From: Acinetobacter sp. ANC 4178 | GTDB taxonomy: Bacteria; Pseudomonadota; Gammaproteobacteria; Pseudomonadales; Moraxellaceae | Length of the DNA: 64,000 nt | Direction of reading: 5' to 3' | Assembly (NCBI RefSeq): GCF_004331175.1 | Contig: NZ_SJOD01000005.1 | Span: 281,243 to 345,242 of the forward strand | Part shown: piece by piece, positions 36,061 through 46,351 of the stretch | Numbering within the stretch: the first letter of the stretch is position 1 | Layout: every line of letters starts with the position of its first letter | Position numbers and translations under genes: made by a program | The notes under the pieces: generated by a model | The model's input: only the letters and a program-made list of their open reading frames with translations | Database searches by the model: none | Told to the model about the DNA's origin: nothing

Positions 36061-39000
36061 TTAACCAATAAACTTACGTGCGTTACGGAACATACGTAAC
36101 CATGCACCATCTTCAGTCCACTCTTCAGGTTTCCAAGAATGCTGTATCGCACGGAAATTACGCTCTGGATGCGGCATCATAATGGTTGCACGACCATCTT
36201 TAGAGGTTACACCTGTAATCGCTTCTGGAGAACCATTCGGGTTCAATGGATAGTGCTGAGTTGGGTTACCGTGACTATCGACATAACGTAAAGTCACTTG
36301 GTTGCCCGTATTTAACGCAGCCAATTGATCCGCAGTTGCAACAACACGACCTTCACCATGTGCTACTGCAATCGGAAGAATCGAACCTTCCATACCTTCA
36401 AGCAATACAGAATGTGACTTTTCAATACGAACGTTCACTGCACGTGCTTCAAACACTTCTGAAGTGTTGCGATGGAAACGTGGCCAAGCATCTGCGCCAG
36501 GAATTAACGGTGCAAGTTGTGACATCATTTGACAACCGTTACACACACCTAAAGTAAATGTTTCTTGACGGTTAAAGAATTTCTCAAATTGATCACGTAA
36601 GCGCGGGTTAAACAACACTGATTTTGCCCAGCCACCGCCAGCACCCATGACATCTCCGTAAGAGAAACCGCCACAAGCCACTAAACCTTCGAAGTCATTT
36701 AAATCCACTCGACCTGCAAGCAAATCGCTCATGTGCACATCGACTGTGTTAAAGCCGACTTTGTCAAATGCAGCTGCCATTTCAGTTTGGCCATTTACAC
36801 CTTGTTCACGCAAAATCACCATGCTTGGACGGCGTAAATTAATAAACGGCGCTTCAACTGGTTCATTCAAATCAAAAGTAGGCTGTGCGATGATGCCCTG
36901 ATGCGCGTTATCTGCAATTAAGGCAAATTCTTGATCGGCAGTTTCAGAGTTATCACGTAAACGTTGGATTTGATGAGATACTTCAGCCCAAGCTTGCTGT
37001 AAATCAACACGTGCCAAAGTTAAACCGTTTACAGTTAACTGATCTGTGTTATTGACTGAACCTACAACCGAAATCGCATCTTTTAAGCTTGATGCTGCAA
37101 CTTCTTCTGCAAGAGTCGCCCAGTCAGAAGTACTAATTTGAAGCACTGCACCAATTTCTTCAGCGAATAAGCCTGCTGTAGACTGATCTTCTAGTGCGAC
37201 ACCTAAACGTGAAGCAAACATCATTTCCGCAACAGTTGCCAATAAACCACCATCACCAATGTCATGGTAAGCTTGAATTAAGCCACGGTTGTTCCAGTCT
37301 TGCACCAAATCAAAGAACGCTTTGAAATCAGCAAAACTATCGACATCTGGCGTGATTGAACCAATTGCTTTATACACTTGCGCAAGGATCGAACCACCTA
37401 AACGGAATTGACCTTTAGACAAATCAATACGGACTAAAACTGAATCTGTATTTTTTAACTCAGGCGTTAATGTTTTACGTACATCATTCACAGGTGCAAA
37501 TGCGGTAATCACGCCACTCATCGGAGAAGTTACAGCCTTGTCCTGACCTTCGTCATTCCAAGTCGTCCGCATCGAAAGTGAGTCTTTACCAACAGGAATT
37601 GCAATACCTAAAGCAGGACACATTTCCATACCAATGGCTTTCACACCTTCAAATAAGGCTTGGTCTTCACCTTTTTGCCCTGCTGCTGCCATCCAGTTTG
37701 CAGACAACTTAATGTCGCTGATCTGTTCGATGTTGGCACACATGATGTTTGAAATTGATTCCGCAACTGCTAAACGTGCAGATGCCGCAGGGTTTAACAA
37801 TGCCACAGGTGGACGTTCACCCATTGCCATCGCTTCGCCTGTGTAACCTTGTAAGCTCGTGGTTGTTACTGCTGCGTCTGCAACAGGCACTTGCCAACGA
37901 CCTACGAGCTGATCACGCGCAACCATACCCGTAATCGAGCGGTCACCGATCGTGATTAGGAATGATTTAGAGGCAACTGTTGGATTCTTTAACACACGGA
38001 AAATCGCGTCTTTCAAGTCCACTTGAGCAGCATCAAAATCATCGCCTTTACGCTCGATGGTTTCGTATGAACGGCTCATGCGTGGAGTACCGCCAAGCAT
38101 GACTTGCATTGGCATATCCACGGCTTTGTTCTCGAACAATGGATCGTTTACAGTCAATTGACGTGCTTCAGTCGCTTCACCCAATACCGCAAATGGGCAG
38201 CGTTCACGCGCACAAATTGACTCAAACAGCGCTAAAGATTCTGGTTTGATCGCGAGTACATAACGTTCTTGCGCTTCGTTTGACCAAATCTCCATTGGAG
38301 ACATGCCTGATTCAAGCGAAGGAATCTTACGAAGATCTAAAATAGCACCGAGTTCGTGGTCATTAACTAACTCAGGCATGGCATTGGAAATACCACCCGC
38401 GCCCACGTCATGTACAGACACAATCGGGTTTTCATTTTCCATGCGCCAGCAAGTATCAATCACTTCTTGGCAACGGCGTTCCATTTCTGGGTTTTCACGT
38501 TGTACCGAAGCGAAGTCTAGGCTTTCACCCATCGTACCGCTGTCTACAGATGATGCAGCACCACCACCAAGACCGATCAGCATCGCTGGACCGCCTAAAA
38601 CGATCAGTAAATCGCCCGGTTGGATCGCATCTTTTTCGACATGGTCAGGACGAATATTACCGTAACCACCTGCAATCATGATTGGCTTATGGAAGCCTTT
38701 CACTTCACCATTGACGTTCTGTTCGAAAGTACGGAAATAACCATTTAATGCAGGACGACCAAATTCGTTGTTAAACGCCGCACCACCCAATGGACCTTCA
38801 ATCATGATTTGAAGTGGAGATGCCATACGCGATGGTTTACCGTAGTTTTCTTCCCACGGTTGTTCAAATCCTGGGATGTTCAAGTTCGATACAGTAAAGC
38901 CTGTTAAGCCTGCTTTTGGCTTACCACCACGACCTGTCGCACCTTCATCACGGATTTCACCGCCCGAACCTGTTGCTGCGCCTGCAAATGGTGCAATCGC

Positions 39001-39894
39001 TGTCGGGTGGTTGTGGGTTTCCACCTTCATCAGGATGTGCGCGGCTTGGCTCTTATACTTATACGTATAGTGACCGGTGTCTTCGTCTTTTTTCGGGTAG
39101 AAACGTTGTGTGTCATAACCCACAATCACCGATGCGTTATCTTTATAGGCAGATAAAACGTCAGTTGGTGATTCTTTATAAGTATTTTTAATCATTTGGA
39201 ATAATGATAATGGTTGTACTTCACCATCAATCGTCCACTCAGAACCGAAAATCTTATGACGGCAGTGCTCTGAGTTTGCTTGAGCAAACATCATCAGTTC
39301 GATGTCATGCGGATTACGACCAAGCTTATTAAAAGCAGCCGTTAAATAATCAATTTCTTCATCAGACAAAGCAAAACCAAATTCTGAATTGGCTTGTACC
39401 AGTGCCTGTTTACCTTCACCCAAAATATCAATTGAATTTAAAGGTTTTGGTGCAGTTTCTTGAAATAATGCTACAGCATCATCAATACTGCTGAATACGC
39501 TCTCAGTCATGCGGTCGTGTAACGCCAGCTTTACTTCATTCGATACTTCAGAAATACCTTTTAAAGTAAACAAAACACCGCGTTCAAGGCGGTGTATCGG
39601 GGTATTACAGTTGGCAAAAATATCCGTCGCTTTAGAAGACCACGGTGAAATTGTACCGACACGAGGCGTCACCAAAATTTGGACTTCATCATTCGCGGCT
39701 TGGCGAATTTGGAAGACTTCGCCTTCATTTAATAATTGTAAAGCAGATTGCTGCTGTTGCTCGTTGAGCGCTTGGTCAAACAGATAGACCCATTGGCTTT
39801 CTATTGATTGAACAGAACTAATTGACGATAGACGTGATAATAGTTGTGTTTGCTTAAAAGAAGAATGTGCTGGTGCACCGGCCACGATAAACAT
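36061..39894 (-). CDS. purL: Phosphoribosylformylglycinamidine synthase
   Basis: Large single-chain FGAM synthase of purine biosynthesis, 1277 residues from the ATG at 39894 ([13 protein letters not shown]). Order: N-terminal domain, linker with [17 protein letters not shown]-synthase-like halves with [14 protein letters not shown] and [16 protein letters not shown] site [14 protein letters not shown], and a C-terminal class I glutaminase domain with nucleophile cysteine in GVCNGCQMM and histidine in PHPERNF. Ammonia is channelled between domains. It is monocistronic; the upstream region is shared with divergent dgt. Confidence 0.97.
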   Translation of the reverse strand: MFIVAGAPAHSSFKQTQLLSRLSSISSVQSIESQWVYLFDQALNEQQQQSALQLLNEGEVFQIRQAANDEVQILVTPRVGTISPWSSKATDIFANCNTPIHRLERGVLFTLKGISEVSNEVKLALHDRMTESVFSSIDDAVALFQETAPKPLNSIDILGEGKQALVQANSEFGFALSDEEIDYLTAAFNKLGRNPHDIELMMFAQANSEHCRHKIFGSEWTIDGEVQPLSLFQMIKNTYKESPTDVLSAYKDNASVIVGYDTQRFYPKKDEDTGHYTYKYKSQAAHILMKVETHNHPTAIAPFAGAATGSGGEIRDEGATGRGGKPKAGLTGFTVSNLNIPGFEQPWEENYGKPSRMASPLQIMIEGPLGGAAFNNEFGRPALNGYFRTFEQNVNGEVKGFHKPIMIAGGYGNIRPDHVEKDAIQPGDLLIVLGGPAMLIGLGGGAASSVDSGTMGESLDFASVQRENPEMERRCQEVIDTCWRMENENPIVSVHDVGAGGISNAMPELVNDHELGAILDLRKIPSLESGMSPMEIWSNEAQERYVLAIKPESLALFESICARERCPFAVLGEATEARQLTVNDPLFENKAVDMPMQVMLGGTPRMSRSYETIERKGDDFDAAQVDLKDAIFRVLKNPTVASKSFLITIGDRSITGMVARDQLVGRWQVPVADAAVTTTSLQGYTGEAMAMGERPPVALLNPAASARLAVAESISNIMCANIEQISDIKLSANWMAAAGQKGEDQALFEGVKAIGMEMCPALGIAIPVGKDSLSMRTTWNDEGQDKAVTSPMSGVITAFAPVNDVRKTLTPELKNTDSVLVRIDLSKGQFRLGGSILAQVYKAIGSITPDVDSFADFKAFFDLVQDWNNRGLIQAYHDIGDGGLLATVAEMMFASRLGVALEDQSTAGLFAEEIGAVLQISTSDWATLAEEVAASSLKDAISVVGSVNNTDQLTVNGLTLARVDLQQAWAEVSHQIQRLRDNSETADQEFALIADNAHQGIIAQPTFDLNEPVEAPFINLRRPSMVILREQGVNGQTEMAAAFDKVGFNTVDVHMSDLLAGRVDLNDFEGLVACGGFSYGDVMGAGGGWAKSVLFNPRLRDQFEKFFNRQETFTLGVCNGCQMMSQLAPLIPGADAWPRFHRNTSEVFEARAVNVRIEKSHSVLLEGMEGSILPIAVAHGEGRVVATADQLAALNTGNQVTLRYVDSHGNPTQHYPLNPNGSPEAITGVTSKDGRATIMMPHPERNFRAIQHSWKPEEWTEDGAWLRMFRNARKFIG

Positions 39895-40306
39895 GCTGAT
39901 TTTGGCTCCACGGGCAAGTCTTTTGAACTTTACCGCAATGTGACTTTGAAGAGAGCACATATTCTACTGTGAAAAGGTCAAATCAGCTAGATGGATAACC
40001 CTGATTATGTAACCTAATCCTGCAAGAATTTCACTTACAACCACTTTATTACACTTTTTTAGATAAAATGACTTAAAAATAAATAACTAGATTGACTACT
40101 AAAGCTGAAATAGTGTGATTTTTTTCATAGAAAAGATTGGCTGATGCTCAAAATACAATCAAAATCCCTCTACACCCCTCGATCTTTCAACTGAAACCGC
40201 AACTCCAGTTTATTTACATTCCAACCGACAAATCGTGTCGCACTGCTCTAGTGCAACCCAACATTTTTTGGCATGATTTAAACAATCCTTCTATGAAACA
40301 TAATAC
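39895..40306. other. Divergent control region purL-dgt
   Basis: About 410 bases without a gene. It holds a GCAC-N7-GTGC dyad (40240-40254) and, 15 bases later, TGGCAT-N5 followed by AAAC instead of TTGC (40269-40283), a partial sigma-54-like arrangement that fails at the -12. No other feature stood out. Confidence 0.35.
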
Positions 40307-41644
40307 ATGGAACAAATGCGTTGGTTAGAACTGCTTTCCACAGTTCGCATTGGTCGTAAAAAACAAAGTACAGAACAAGCACGAAGCCCTTTTCATAAAG
40401 ATTATGATCGCATTATTTTTTCGCAAAGTTTTAGACAGCTCAATCGTAAAACCCAAGTCCACCCCCTAACGCAACATGATGGTATCCATACGCGCCTTAC
40501 ACATTCACTTGAAGTCTCTTGTATAGGTCGCTCTCTCGGCATGCTCGCAGCTGAGAAAATAAAAGACGAACTCCCCGTCTGGATTTCTCCTGCCGATGTT
40601 GGCGCTATTATTCAAGCGGCTTGTTTGGCACACGACATTGGGAATCCCCCTTTTGGGCATGCAGGAGAATATGCCATTCGAGAGTGGTTTGATGATGCCT
40701 CTCATGGTAATTTTTTGGCAAAACTTACCCCAGAAGAAGAAGCTGATGTACGTCAATTCGAAGGTAATGCACAAGGTTTACGGCTACTGACCAAAATTGA
40801 CTATCATCCCAATGATGGTGGCATGCGTTTAACCTATGCCACTTTAGGTGCATACTTAAAATATCCTTGGTTGTCCAAAACTATTGCCGAACAAGGCAAT
40901 ACTCCTGCCAGCATGCGTGCCAAATTTGGCTGTTATCAGTCTGAAAAAGAAATCTTGGGGCAAATTGCAGAGCAACTTGGTCTAATCCAGTTGGCAAAGG
41001 ATCGTTATTGCCGTCATCCCCTGACCTATTTATTAGAAGCCGCAGACGATATTTGCTATGCTCTGATTGATTTAGAAGATGGCATTATTTTAAATATGCT
41101 CAGCTATGAAGAAGTCGAACCCATTTTTCTCGATTTAATTGCAGACTATGGCAAACCTTCTGAACTTTCGATGGATACGACTTGGCAGCAAAAAATTGCA
41201 GCATTGCGTGGTCGGGTGATGAAACGTCTGGTGGATGAGGTCACAACCGCCTTTGCCAAACATCATTATGAAATTCTGACTGGGCAGCTCAAAGGTAGCC
41301 TATTACAATACTGTGCCGAAGATATCGAGTTAGGAATTAACCGTGCTAAAGAACTGGCGCGCGATAAAATTTTTGAACATCCACAAAAAGCGGGATTAGA
41401 AATTATTGCACATCAAAGTTTGCAGAATATTCTAGATGCCTTCATTCCGCTTACGACGCCACATAAAACATTAAGTTTTAAGGAGCAACGCCTGTTTACT
41501 ATTTTACAACGTTCAGGTGCGCGTTTTGGCAACAATCATTATGAAAATATTATGCAAGTACTGGATATTATTTCAAAATTTTCAGATCATCAAGCCTATA
41601 ATCTTTCACAAGAATTGCAAGGCAATAAGTCTGGTTTGATGTAA
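40307..41644 (+). CDS. dgt: Deoxyguanosinetriphosphate triphosphohydrolase-like protein
   Basis: HD-domain enzyme that splits dNTPs into nucleoside and triphosphate, 445 residues. Metal and catalytic residues: HTRLTHSLEV (about 61-70) and the HD pair H109-D110 in CLAHDIGNPPFGHAGE, then the later aspartate in AADDICYALIDLEDG. The N-terminal FRQLNRKTQVHPL is the usual dGTPase opening. The first ATG at 40307 is used; a second in-frame ATG three codons later is equally possible and no strong ribosome site decides. It lies 109 bases upstream of ruvA. Confidence 0.9.
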   Translation: MEQMRWLELLSTVRIGRKKQSTEQARSPFHKDYDRIIFSQSFRQLNRKTQVHPLTQHDGIHTRLTHSLEVSCIGRSLGMLAAEKIKDELPVWISPADVGAIIQAACLAHDIGNPPFGHAGEYAIREWFDDASHGNFLAKLTPEEEADVRQFEGNAQGLRLLTKIDYHPNDGGMRLTYATLGAYLKYPWLSKTIAEQGNTPASMRAKFGCYQSEKEILGQIAEQLGLIQLAKDRYCRHPLTYLLEAADDICYALIDLEDGIILNMLSYEEVEPIFLDLIADYGKPSELSMDTTWQQKIAALRGRVMKRLVDEVTTAFAKHHYEILTGQLKGSLLQYCAEDIELGINRAKELARDKIFEHPQKAGLEIIAHQSLQNILDAFIPLTTPHKTLSFKEQRLFTILQRSGARFGNNHYENIMQVLDIISKFSDHQAYNLSQELQGNKSGLM

Positions 41645-41753
41645 CCCATATTAAAGATAAACATGCTTTTAACATGACTTTTAAATAAGTAAGCTTAAAA
41701 GCACAACTGTCCTACTGGCAACCGTATACACCTAAAATAGTGAAGCTTTAAAA

Positions 41754-42356
41754 ATGATTGGATGTTTAATTGGCGAAGTGTTTGCCCTCGAAGCCCCGAC
41801 CGTACTGCTCAATGTCAACGGCGTTGGCTATGAGATTGACACGCCTTTATCGACATTTTGCCAATTACAAAAAGGACAAAAAGTCACGTTGTGGACGCAT
41901 TTGGCAGTTCGTGAAGATGCACAATTATTGTATGGTTTTTTACATCAGCAAGAAAAACTCATCTTCCGTACACTGTTAAAAGTGAATGGTGTCGGCCCCA
42001 AAATGGCTTTGGGGATTCTTTCGACTTTAAGCGTAGATATGCTGATTCATACTGTTGAACATGAAGATGTGAATACACTGGTTAAAGTCCCTGGTGTGGG
42101 TAAAAAGACTGCTGAACGCCTAATGATTGAATTACGTGACCGTTTTAAAGCCATGTCTACAGGTACAGTTCCAAGCAACTCAACGACAGAACAAATCCAA
42201 TTTACAGGGAATTCAGCCGTTGCCGAAGCAGAAGCTGCCTTACAATCATTAGGCTACAAACCCCTAGAAGCACAGAAATTGGTGAATGCGGCGAAAGGTG
42301 AGTTTACGGAAGCCAGCGACATTATTCGTGCTGCACTCAAGTCGATGAATAAATAA
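41754..42356 (+). CDS. ruvA: Holliday junction DNA helicase subunit RuvA
   Basis: Junction-binding tetramer subunit, 200 residues. Domain I beta-barrel (MIGCLIGEVFALEAPTVLLNVNGVGYE), domain II with two helix-hairpin-helix motifs (LLKVNGVGPKMAL and LVKVPGVGKKTAERLMIELRD), flexible linker, and C-terminal domain III that contacts RuvB (SAVAEAEAALQSLGYKP). ruvB follows after 273 bases, an unusually wide gap for this pair. Confidence 0.97.
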   Translation: MIGCLIGEVFALEAPTVLLNVNGVGYEIDTPLSTFCQLQKGQKVTLWTHLAVREDAQLLYGFLHQQEKLIFRTLLKVNGVGPKMALGILSTLSVDMLIHTVEHEDVNTLVKVPGVGKKTAERLMIELRDRFKAMSTGTVPSNSTTEQIQFTGNSAVAEAEAALQSLGYKPLEAQKLVNAAKGEFTEASDIIRAALKSMNK

Positions 42357-42392
42357 GTACTCAATTCAAAGTCGTATTTGATACGCGCGAAC

Positions 42393-42524
42393 GTCATTCG
42401 CAACTGTTCGAGGCAGGAAACATATGCACAATAAAGTTTCTGCGATATAGTCGATACGAACTTTCATTCAACGAGTTTTGCGAATGACAATGGTTTTGCT
42501 TACTTTTGCCAAAACAAAAGTAAG
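42393..42524. repeat. Two inverted repeats in the ruvA-ruvB gap
   Basis: Outer pair GTCATTCGCAA (42393-42403) and TTGCGAATGAC (42478-42488), then a tight hairpin CTTACTTTTG-CCAAAA-CAAAAGTAAG (42499-42524). No coding. The second has the look of a dispersed intergenic repeat; see findings. Confidence 0.55.
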
Positions 42525-42629
42525 GCGAACCGCAGGTAATTCCCTAAGCAAAAATATTATTGAAAAGACACCACCATGCTTACTGCATGTTTCTTGTTTT
42601 AAAAAATGTATTAATTTGAAGTCAAACCT

Positions 42630-43637
42630 ATGCAAGACCGTCTCATCGGTGGTTCCGAAAAACCCGAAGATCATATCGATCGTGCCATCCGTCCCACCTC
42701 GCTAGATGACTATATTGGTCAACCTGTGGTACGCGAACAAATGGAAATCTTTATTGGTGCCGCACGCGGTCGTGCAGAAGCACTTGACCATACCTTGATT
42801 TTTGGTCCACCTGGCTTGGGTAAAACCACACTGGCCAATATTATTGCGCGCGAAATGGGCGGAAACTTGAAATCGACTTCAGGACCTGTATTAGAACGTG
42901 CAGGTGATTTGGCTGCTATGCTGACCAATCTTGAAGAAGGCGATGTGCTGTTCATTGATGAAATTCATCGTCTTTCACCAGTCATTGAAGAAATTCTGTA
43001 CCCTGCAATGGAAGATTACCAACTCGATATCATGATTGGTGAAGGTCCAGCAGCCCGCTCAATTAAATTGGATTTACCCCCTTTTACCCTTGTCGCAGCG
43101 ACTACACGTGCAGGCTTATTGACGTCTCCACTACGTGACCGTTTCGGGATTGTACAACGTCTTGAATTTTACTCGGTGGCCGATTTAACCCATATTGTCA
43201 CGCGTTCTGCCAATTTAATGGATGTGCCGATTACCCGTGAAGGCTCGGCAGAAATTGCGCGCCGCGCACGCGGAACACCACGTATTGCTAACCGTTTGCT
43301 ACGTCGAGTTCGTGACTATGCGCAAGTGAAAGGTACAGGTGAAGTGACCCAAGACATGGCACAACGTGCACTCGATATGCTCAATGTTGATAAAGACGGT
43401 TTAGATACTCTAGACCGCCGTTATTTAAGCATGCTGCTTGAGCGATTTGATGGTGGTCCCGCAGGTATTGAAGCCTTAGCTGCTGCCATGGCTGAAGATT
43501 CAGGCACATTGGAAGATGTGATTGAGCCATATTTAATTCAACAAGGTTATGTAATGCGGACTGCGCGTGGTCGTATTGCCACCAATATGGCGTATTTACA
43601 GTTTGGGATGACACCACCAGAACCGAAAGAGAAATAA
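42630..43637 (+). CDS. ruvB: Holliday junction branch-migration ATPase RuvB
   Basis: Hexameric AAA+ motor, 335 residues. Walker [10 protein letters not shown] (59-67), Walker B with DEIH near 110, sensor 1 ATTRAG, arginine finger region SPLRDRFG, and C-terminal winged helix ([21 protein letters not shown]). The start [22 protein letters not shown] matches the family. It is closed by a terminator. Confidence 0.98.
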   Translation: MQDRLIGGSEKPEDHIDRAIRPTSLDDYIGQPVVREQMEIFIGAARGRAEALDHTLIFGPPGLGKTTLANIIAREMGGNLKSTSGPVLERAGDLAAMLTNLEEGDVLFIDEIHRLSPVIEEILYPAMEDYQLDIMIGEGPAARSIKLDLPPFTLVAATTRAGLLTSPLRDRFGIVQRLEFYSVADLTHIVTRSANLMDVPITREGSAEIARRARGTPRIANRLLRRVRDYAQVKGTGEVTQDMAQRALDMLNVDKDGLDTLDRRYLSMLLERFDGGPAGIEALAAAMAEDSGTLEDVIEPYLIQQGYVMRTARGRIATNMAYLQFGMTPPEPKEK

Positions 43638-43640
43638 ATA

Positions 43641-43665
43641 AAGGGAGATTTATTCTCCCTTTTTC
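43641..43665 (+). terminator. Intrinsic terminator of ruvB
   Basis: Stem AAGGGAGA/TCTCCCTT, 5-base loop, T-run. Confidence 0.85.
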
Positions 43666-43856
43666 TTTTAAATAAAACTCGAAAATAGCGGTTATTTGAG
43701 CCAACAACTCGTCTATCTAATGATAAGTTCGAGCATTCACAATATAAACCAATACTTTAAAAATCAAAAAATATACCTATAGGGTTTTTGCCTTATCTTC
43801 AGCACAATGGCATGTTTTACAGTTCAATAATGAATGATCACAAGGCTGTGTATTGC

Positions 43857-45209
43857 ATGAAACCATTTCGACTGTCCTGTTTTGTTACATCGCTTCTACT
43901 CTGTAGTCCCTTAAGTTTTGCCGATTGGGTTCATACTGCGGTCGAAAAAAATGAGGCGCAGACTATTCAACTTCGCCATCACATTCATCAGCATCCAGAA
44001 CTGGGGAACATGGAGTTTGAAACATCTAAACTGGTGCAGCAGCAACTAAAATCTTATGGCATAGAGGTGAAAACAGGATTTGCGAAAACTGGTGTGATTG
44101 GCATATTAAAAGGTGGAAAACCCGGTCCAACCATGGCATTACGCGCAGACATGGATGCATTGCCTATAGAAGAAAAAACTCAGCTCCCTTTTGCCAGTAA
44201 AACCAAAGCTACTTATCAAGGCAAAGAAGTTTCTGTCATGCATGCTTGTGGGCATGATGCCCATACGGCGATGTTACTTGGTGCTGCTAAAGTATTAGCT
44301 GATCATCGAGATAAACTTGTAGGAACAGTTGTTTTTATTTTCCAGCCTGCCGAAGAAGGTGGCGCTGATATAGACAATTTCACGCAAGGTGCTGAAATTG
44401 GTTCACGTAAAATGATTGCAGATGGTGCACTTAGAAATCCTAGACCCGAAGTAATCTTTGGCTTGCATGTGATGGCGGGCATGCCAAGTAACAATCTCTT
44501 TTATAAAGAAGGTGTGATGCTTAATAGTGCGGATCACCTGCGCATTCAAGTCAATGGAAAACAAGTTCATGGTTCTATGCCTTGGGATGGTCGTGACCCG
44601 ATTTATGCAGCTTCACAAATGATTAACAATTTACAAAGTCTGATTAGCCGCAGATCCAATCTTACACAAGGGATGGGTGTGATTAGTATTGGCAGTATTC
44701 AGGCTGGAACAACAGGCAATGTTATCCCAGAGCAAGTTAATATGGTCGGCACCATCCGCTCCAACAATGAAGACATTCGCCAGAACCTATTAAAAAATAT
44801 CCCCATCATGTTAGAACACAATGCTTTAGCCAATGATGTACAGGCAAAAGTCGAAATTGCTGCCTATGCACCTGTCACGTCAAACAATCCAACGTTAACC
44901 AGACTGATGCAACCGACACTCAAACAGGTTGCAGGTGAAGATAAACTGCATGTCCTCAATAATAATGCGAGTGCCAGCGAAGACTTTTCATATTATGGCC
45001 AACTCATGCCTTCCCTTTTTGTTTTTTTAGGTGCAACAGCTCCATCACAAAAAATGGAGCAGGCTGCACCAAACCATAATCCATATTTTATGGTTGACGA
45101 TGCCACCCTGAAAACAGGCGTAGAACTCCATGTTCGTTTTATTCAGGACTATCCTAAGTTTGCCAAGCAAATCCAAAGCCAATGGAAGCAACAAAATGAA
45201 AAACTCTAA
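43857..45209 (+). CDS. Exported M20-family amidohydrolase
   Basis: Metal-dependent amino-acylase/carboxypeptidase-like hydrolase (M20D), 450 residues. The ATG at 43857 is chosen because it starts a good signal peptide (MKPFRLSCFV...SFA-DW), which puts the enzyme in the periplasm. Metal ligands: HACGHDAH, the glutamate pair in FQPAEEGG, the histidine in FGLHVMAG and a late histidine in APNHNPYF; the catalytic LRADMDALPIEE block precedes them. It differs from the cytosolic M20 protein at 53263-54414, a distant paralogue. Substrate unknown. Confidence 0.87.
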   Translation: MKPFRLSCFVTSLLLCSPLSFADWVHTAVEKNEAQTIQLRHHIHQHPELGNMEFETSKLVQQQLKSYGIEVKTGFAKTGVIGILKGGKPGPTMALRADMDALPIEEKTQLPFASKTKATYQGKEVSVMHACGHDAHTAMLLGAAKVLADHRDKLVGTVVFIFQPAEEGGADIDNFTQGAEIGSRKMIADGALRNPRPEVIFGLHVMAGMPSNNLFYKEGVMLNSADHLRIQVNGKQVHGSMPWDGRDPIYAASQMINNLQSLISRRSNLTQGMGVISIGSIQAGTTGNVIPEQVNMVGTIRSNNEDIRQNLLKNIPIMLEHNALANDVQAKVEIAAYAPVTSNNPTLTRLMQPTLKQVAGEDKLHVLNNNASASEDFSYYGQLMPSLFVFLGATAPSQKMEQAAPNHNPYFMVDDATLKTGVELHVRFIQDYPKFAKQIQSQWKQQNEKL

Positions 45210-45312
45210 TTAACATGATATGAAGAAAGGTGGTCATTCAGGATCACCTTTTTAATGCATTATACTGTCTAGATCATCTACCCATTCCCTTTAAGCCCAG
45301 AGGGTCAACACC

Positions 45313-45885
45313 CTAAAGCTCCCTCACTTCTTCCACCAACATCAGCTCACAGGCCCCATTCCCTGTATCTTCACGACTCAGTGAACTGCGCCACGTCCAA
45401 CCATCTGCCGATTTCACTTCGACCAAATGTCCCTTTAAATAAATCAGGTCATCTTGATCAACATCTGCCAGTTGTTTTGCAATGGATGCATTGGCAGGAA
45501 TTAAATGTGTATTGGCACTGTGTGTTTCAATCTCTTGGCGTGGAATCGGTGGTTGATTTTCATAACGCCAGTAATACCAACGATTACTTTGACGAATCGA
45601 AAGCTGTTTATACACCGCAGGATCAGCCATTTCTCCCCAACCAAGTGCAAAATCGACTGGGCTAAGCTCTGCTTCGCGTCCTGAACGATAGTTTTCCCGT
45701 GATAAAACCCGAAATTGTCCTTCATAATCAGCCAAATTGGTCATGGTATAACCATTAAAGCTTTGAACTGTGTCACTGACTCTTTGATAATCTTGAGCAT
45801 TTTCAATACTAGGACTTGGCTTCCACCAATAAATTAGCCCTGCAATAATCACAATCAACCAAATTAAATAGGCTCTGCGGCTCAT
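45313..45885 (-). CDS. Membrane-anchored hypothetical protein, 190 residues
   Basis: GGGGGAG directly before the ATG at 45885 sets the start; a longer frame is rejected. One N-terminal membrane helix (about residues 6-22, LIWLIVIIAGLIYWW) then a soluble domain with LSRENYRSGREAELSPVDFALGWGEMADP, RWYYWRYENQPPIPRQEIETHSANTHLIPA and KGHLVEVKSADGWTWRSSLSREDTGNGACELM. This pattern recurs in conserved anchored proteins of unknown role; I cannot name the family. Likely faces the periplasm. Confidence 0.65.
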   Translation of the reverse strand: MSRRAYLIWLIVIIAGLIYWWKPSPSIENAQDYQRVSDTVQSFNGYTMTNLADYEGQFRVLSRENYRSGREAELSPVDFALGWGEMADPAVYKQLSIRQSNRWYYWRYENQPPIPRQEIETHSANTHLIPANASIAKQLADVDQDDLIYLKGHLVEVKSADGWTWRSSLSREDTGNGACELMLVEEVREL

Positions 45886-46351
45886 ATCTCCCCCAAAAGA
45901 TTGAATTGCCAACGCTCTTTTTATCCTATTTATTTCATTTCCCGCTAGTATACAAATTAAAATCTTGTGTGCTGATATGATTATTGCTCTCGATGCCACA
46001 TCAAGACAAGATACATAAGATGCGCTATGACACCGCCCTATTCTACTGACAATAGGTTCATCTTATTTGGGACAACCACGGGCTTTGCTTGAAATTGGGG
46101 CTAGATGGCTATGATGAATATTTAAATAAAAAATCAACCATTATTAAATTACGTCTTACCTTTATAAAAATAAAGGACAATCGCTTTCAGGCTTATTCAT
46201 TGAAACAGGATCAAGCTGAATAAGCCTTGCAAAATCGTCTTATCTACATCCGTTATTTTAATCGAATTGCCCTCCATCTAGTTCAAAACTTTTAAAGTCC
46301 AGATCAATGGTGCCGCTTTAAACGGGTGCTAAATTGATAGCCGCATAGGGC
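45886..46351. other. Non-coding stretch with decayed look
   Basis: About 465 bases with more GC than the AT-rich spacers nearby but stops in all frames. An 11-bp inverted repeat, AGGCTTATTCA (46190-46200) with TGAATAAGCCT (46218-46228). Could be a decayed gene; no family recognisable. Confidence 0.35.

Noticed and set aside
40240..40284. Sigma-54 promoter with NtrC site upstream of dgt
   Set aside because: The GCAC-N7-GTGC dyad and TGGCAT are present, but the -12 reads AAAC instead of TTGC and the dyad is too close; dgt is not a nitrogen gene.
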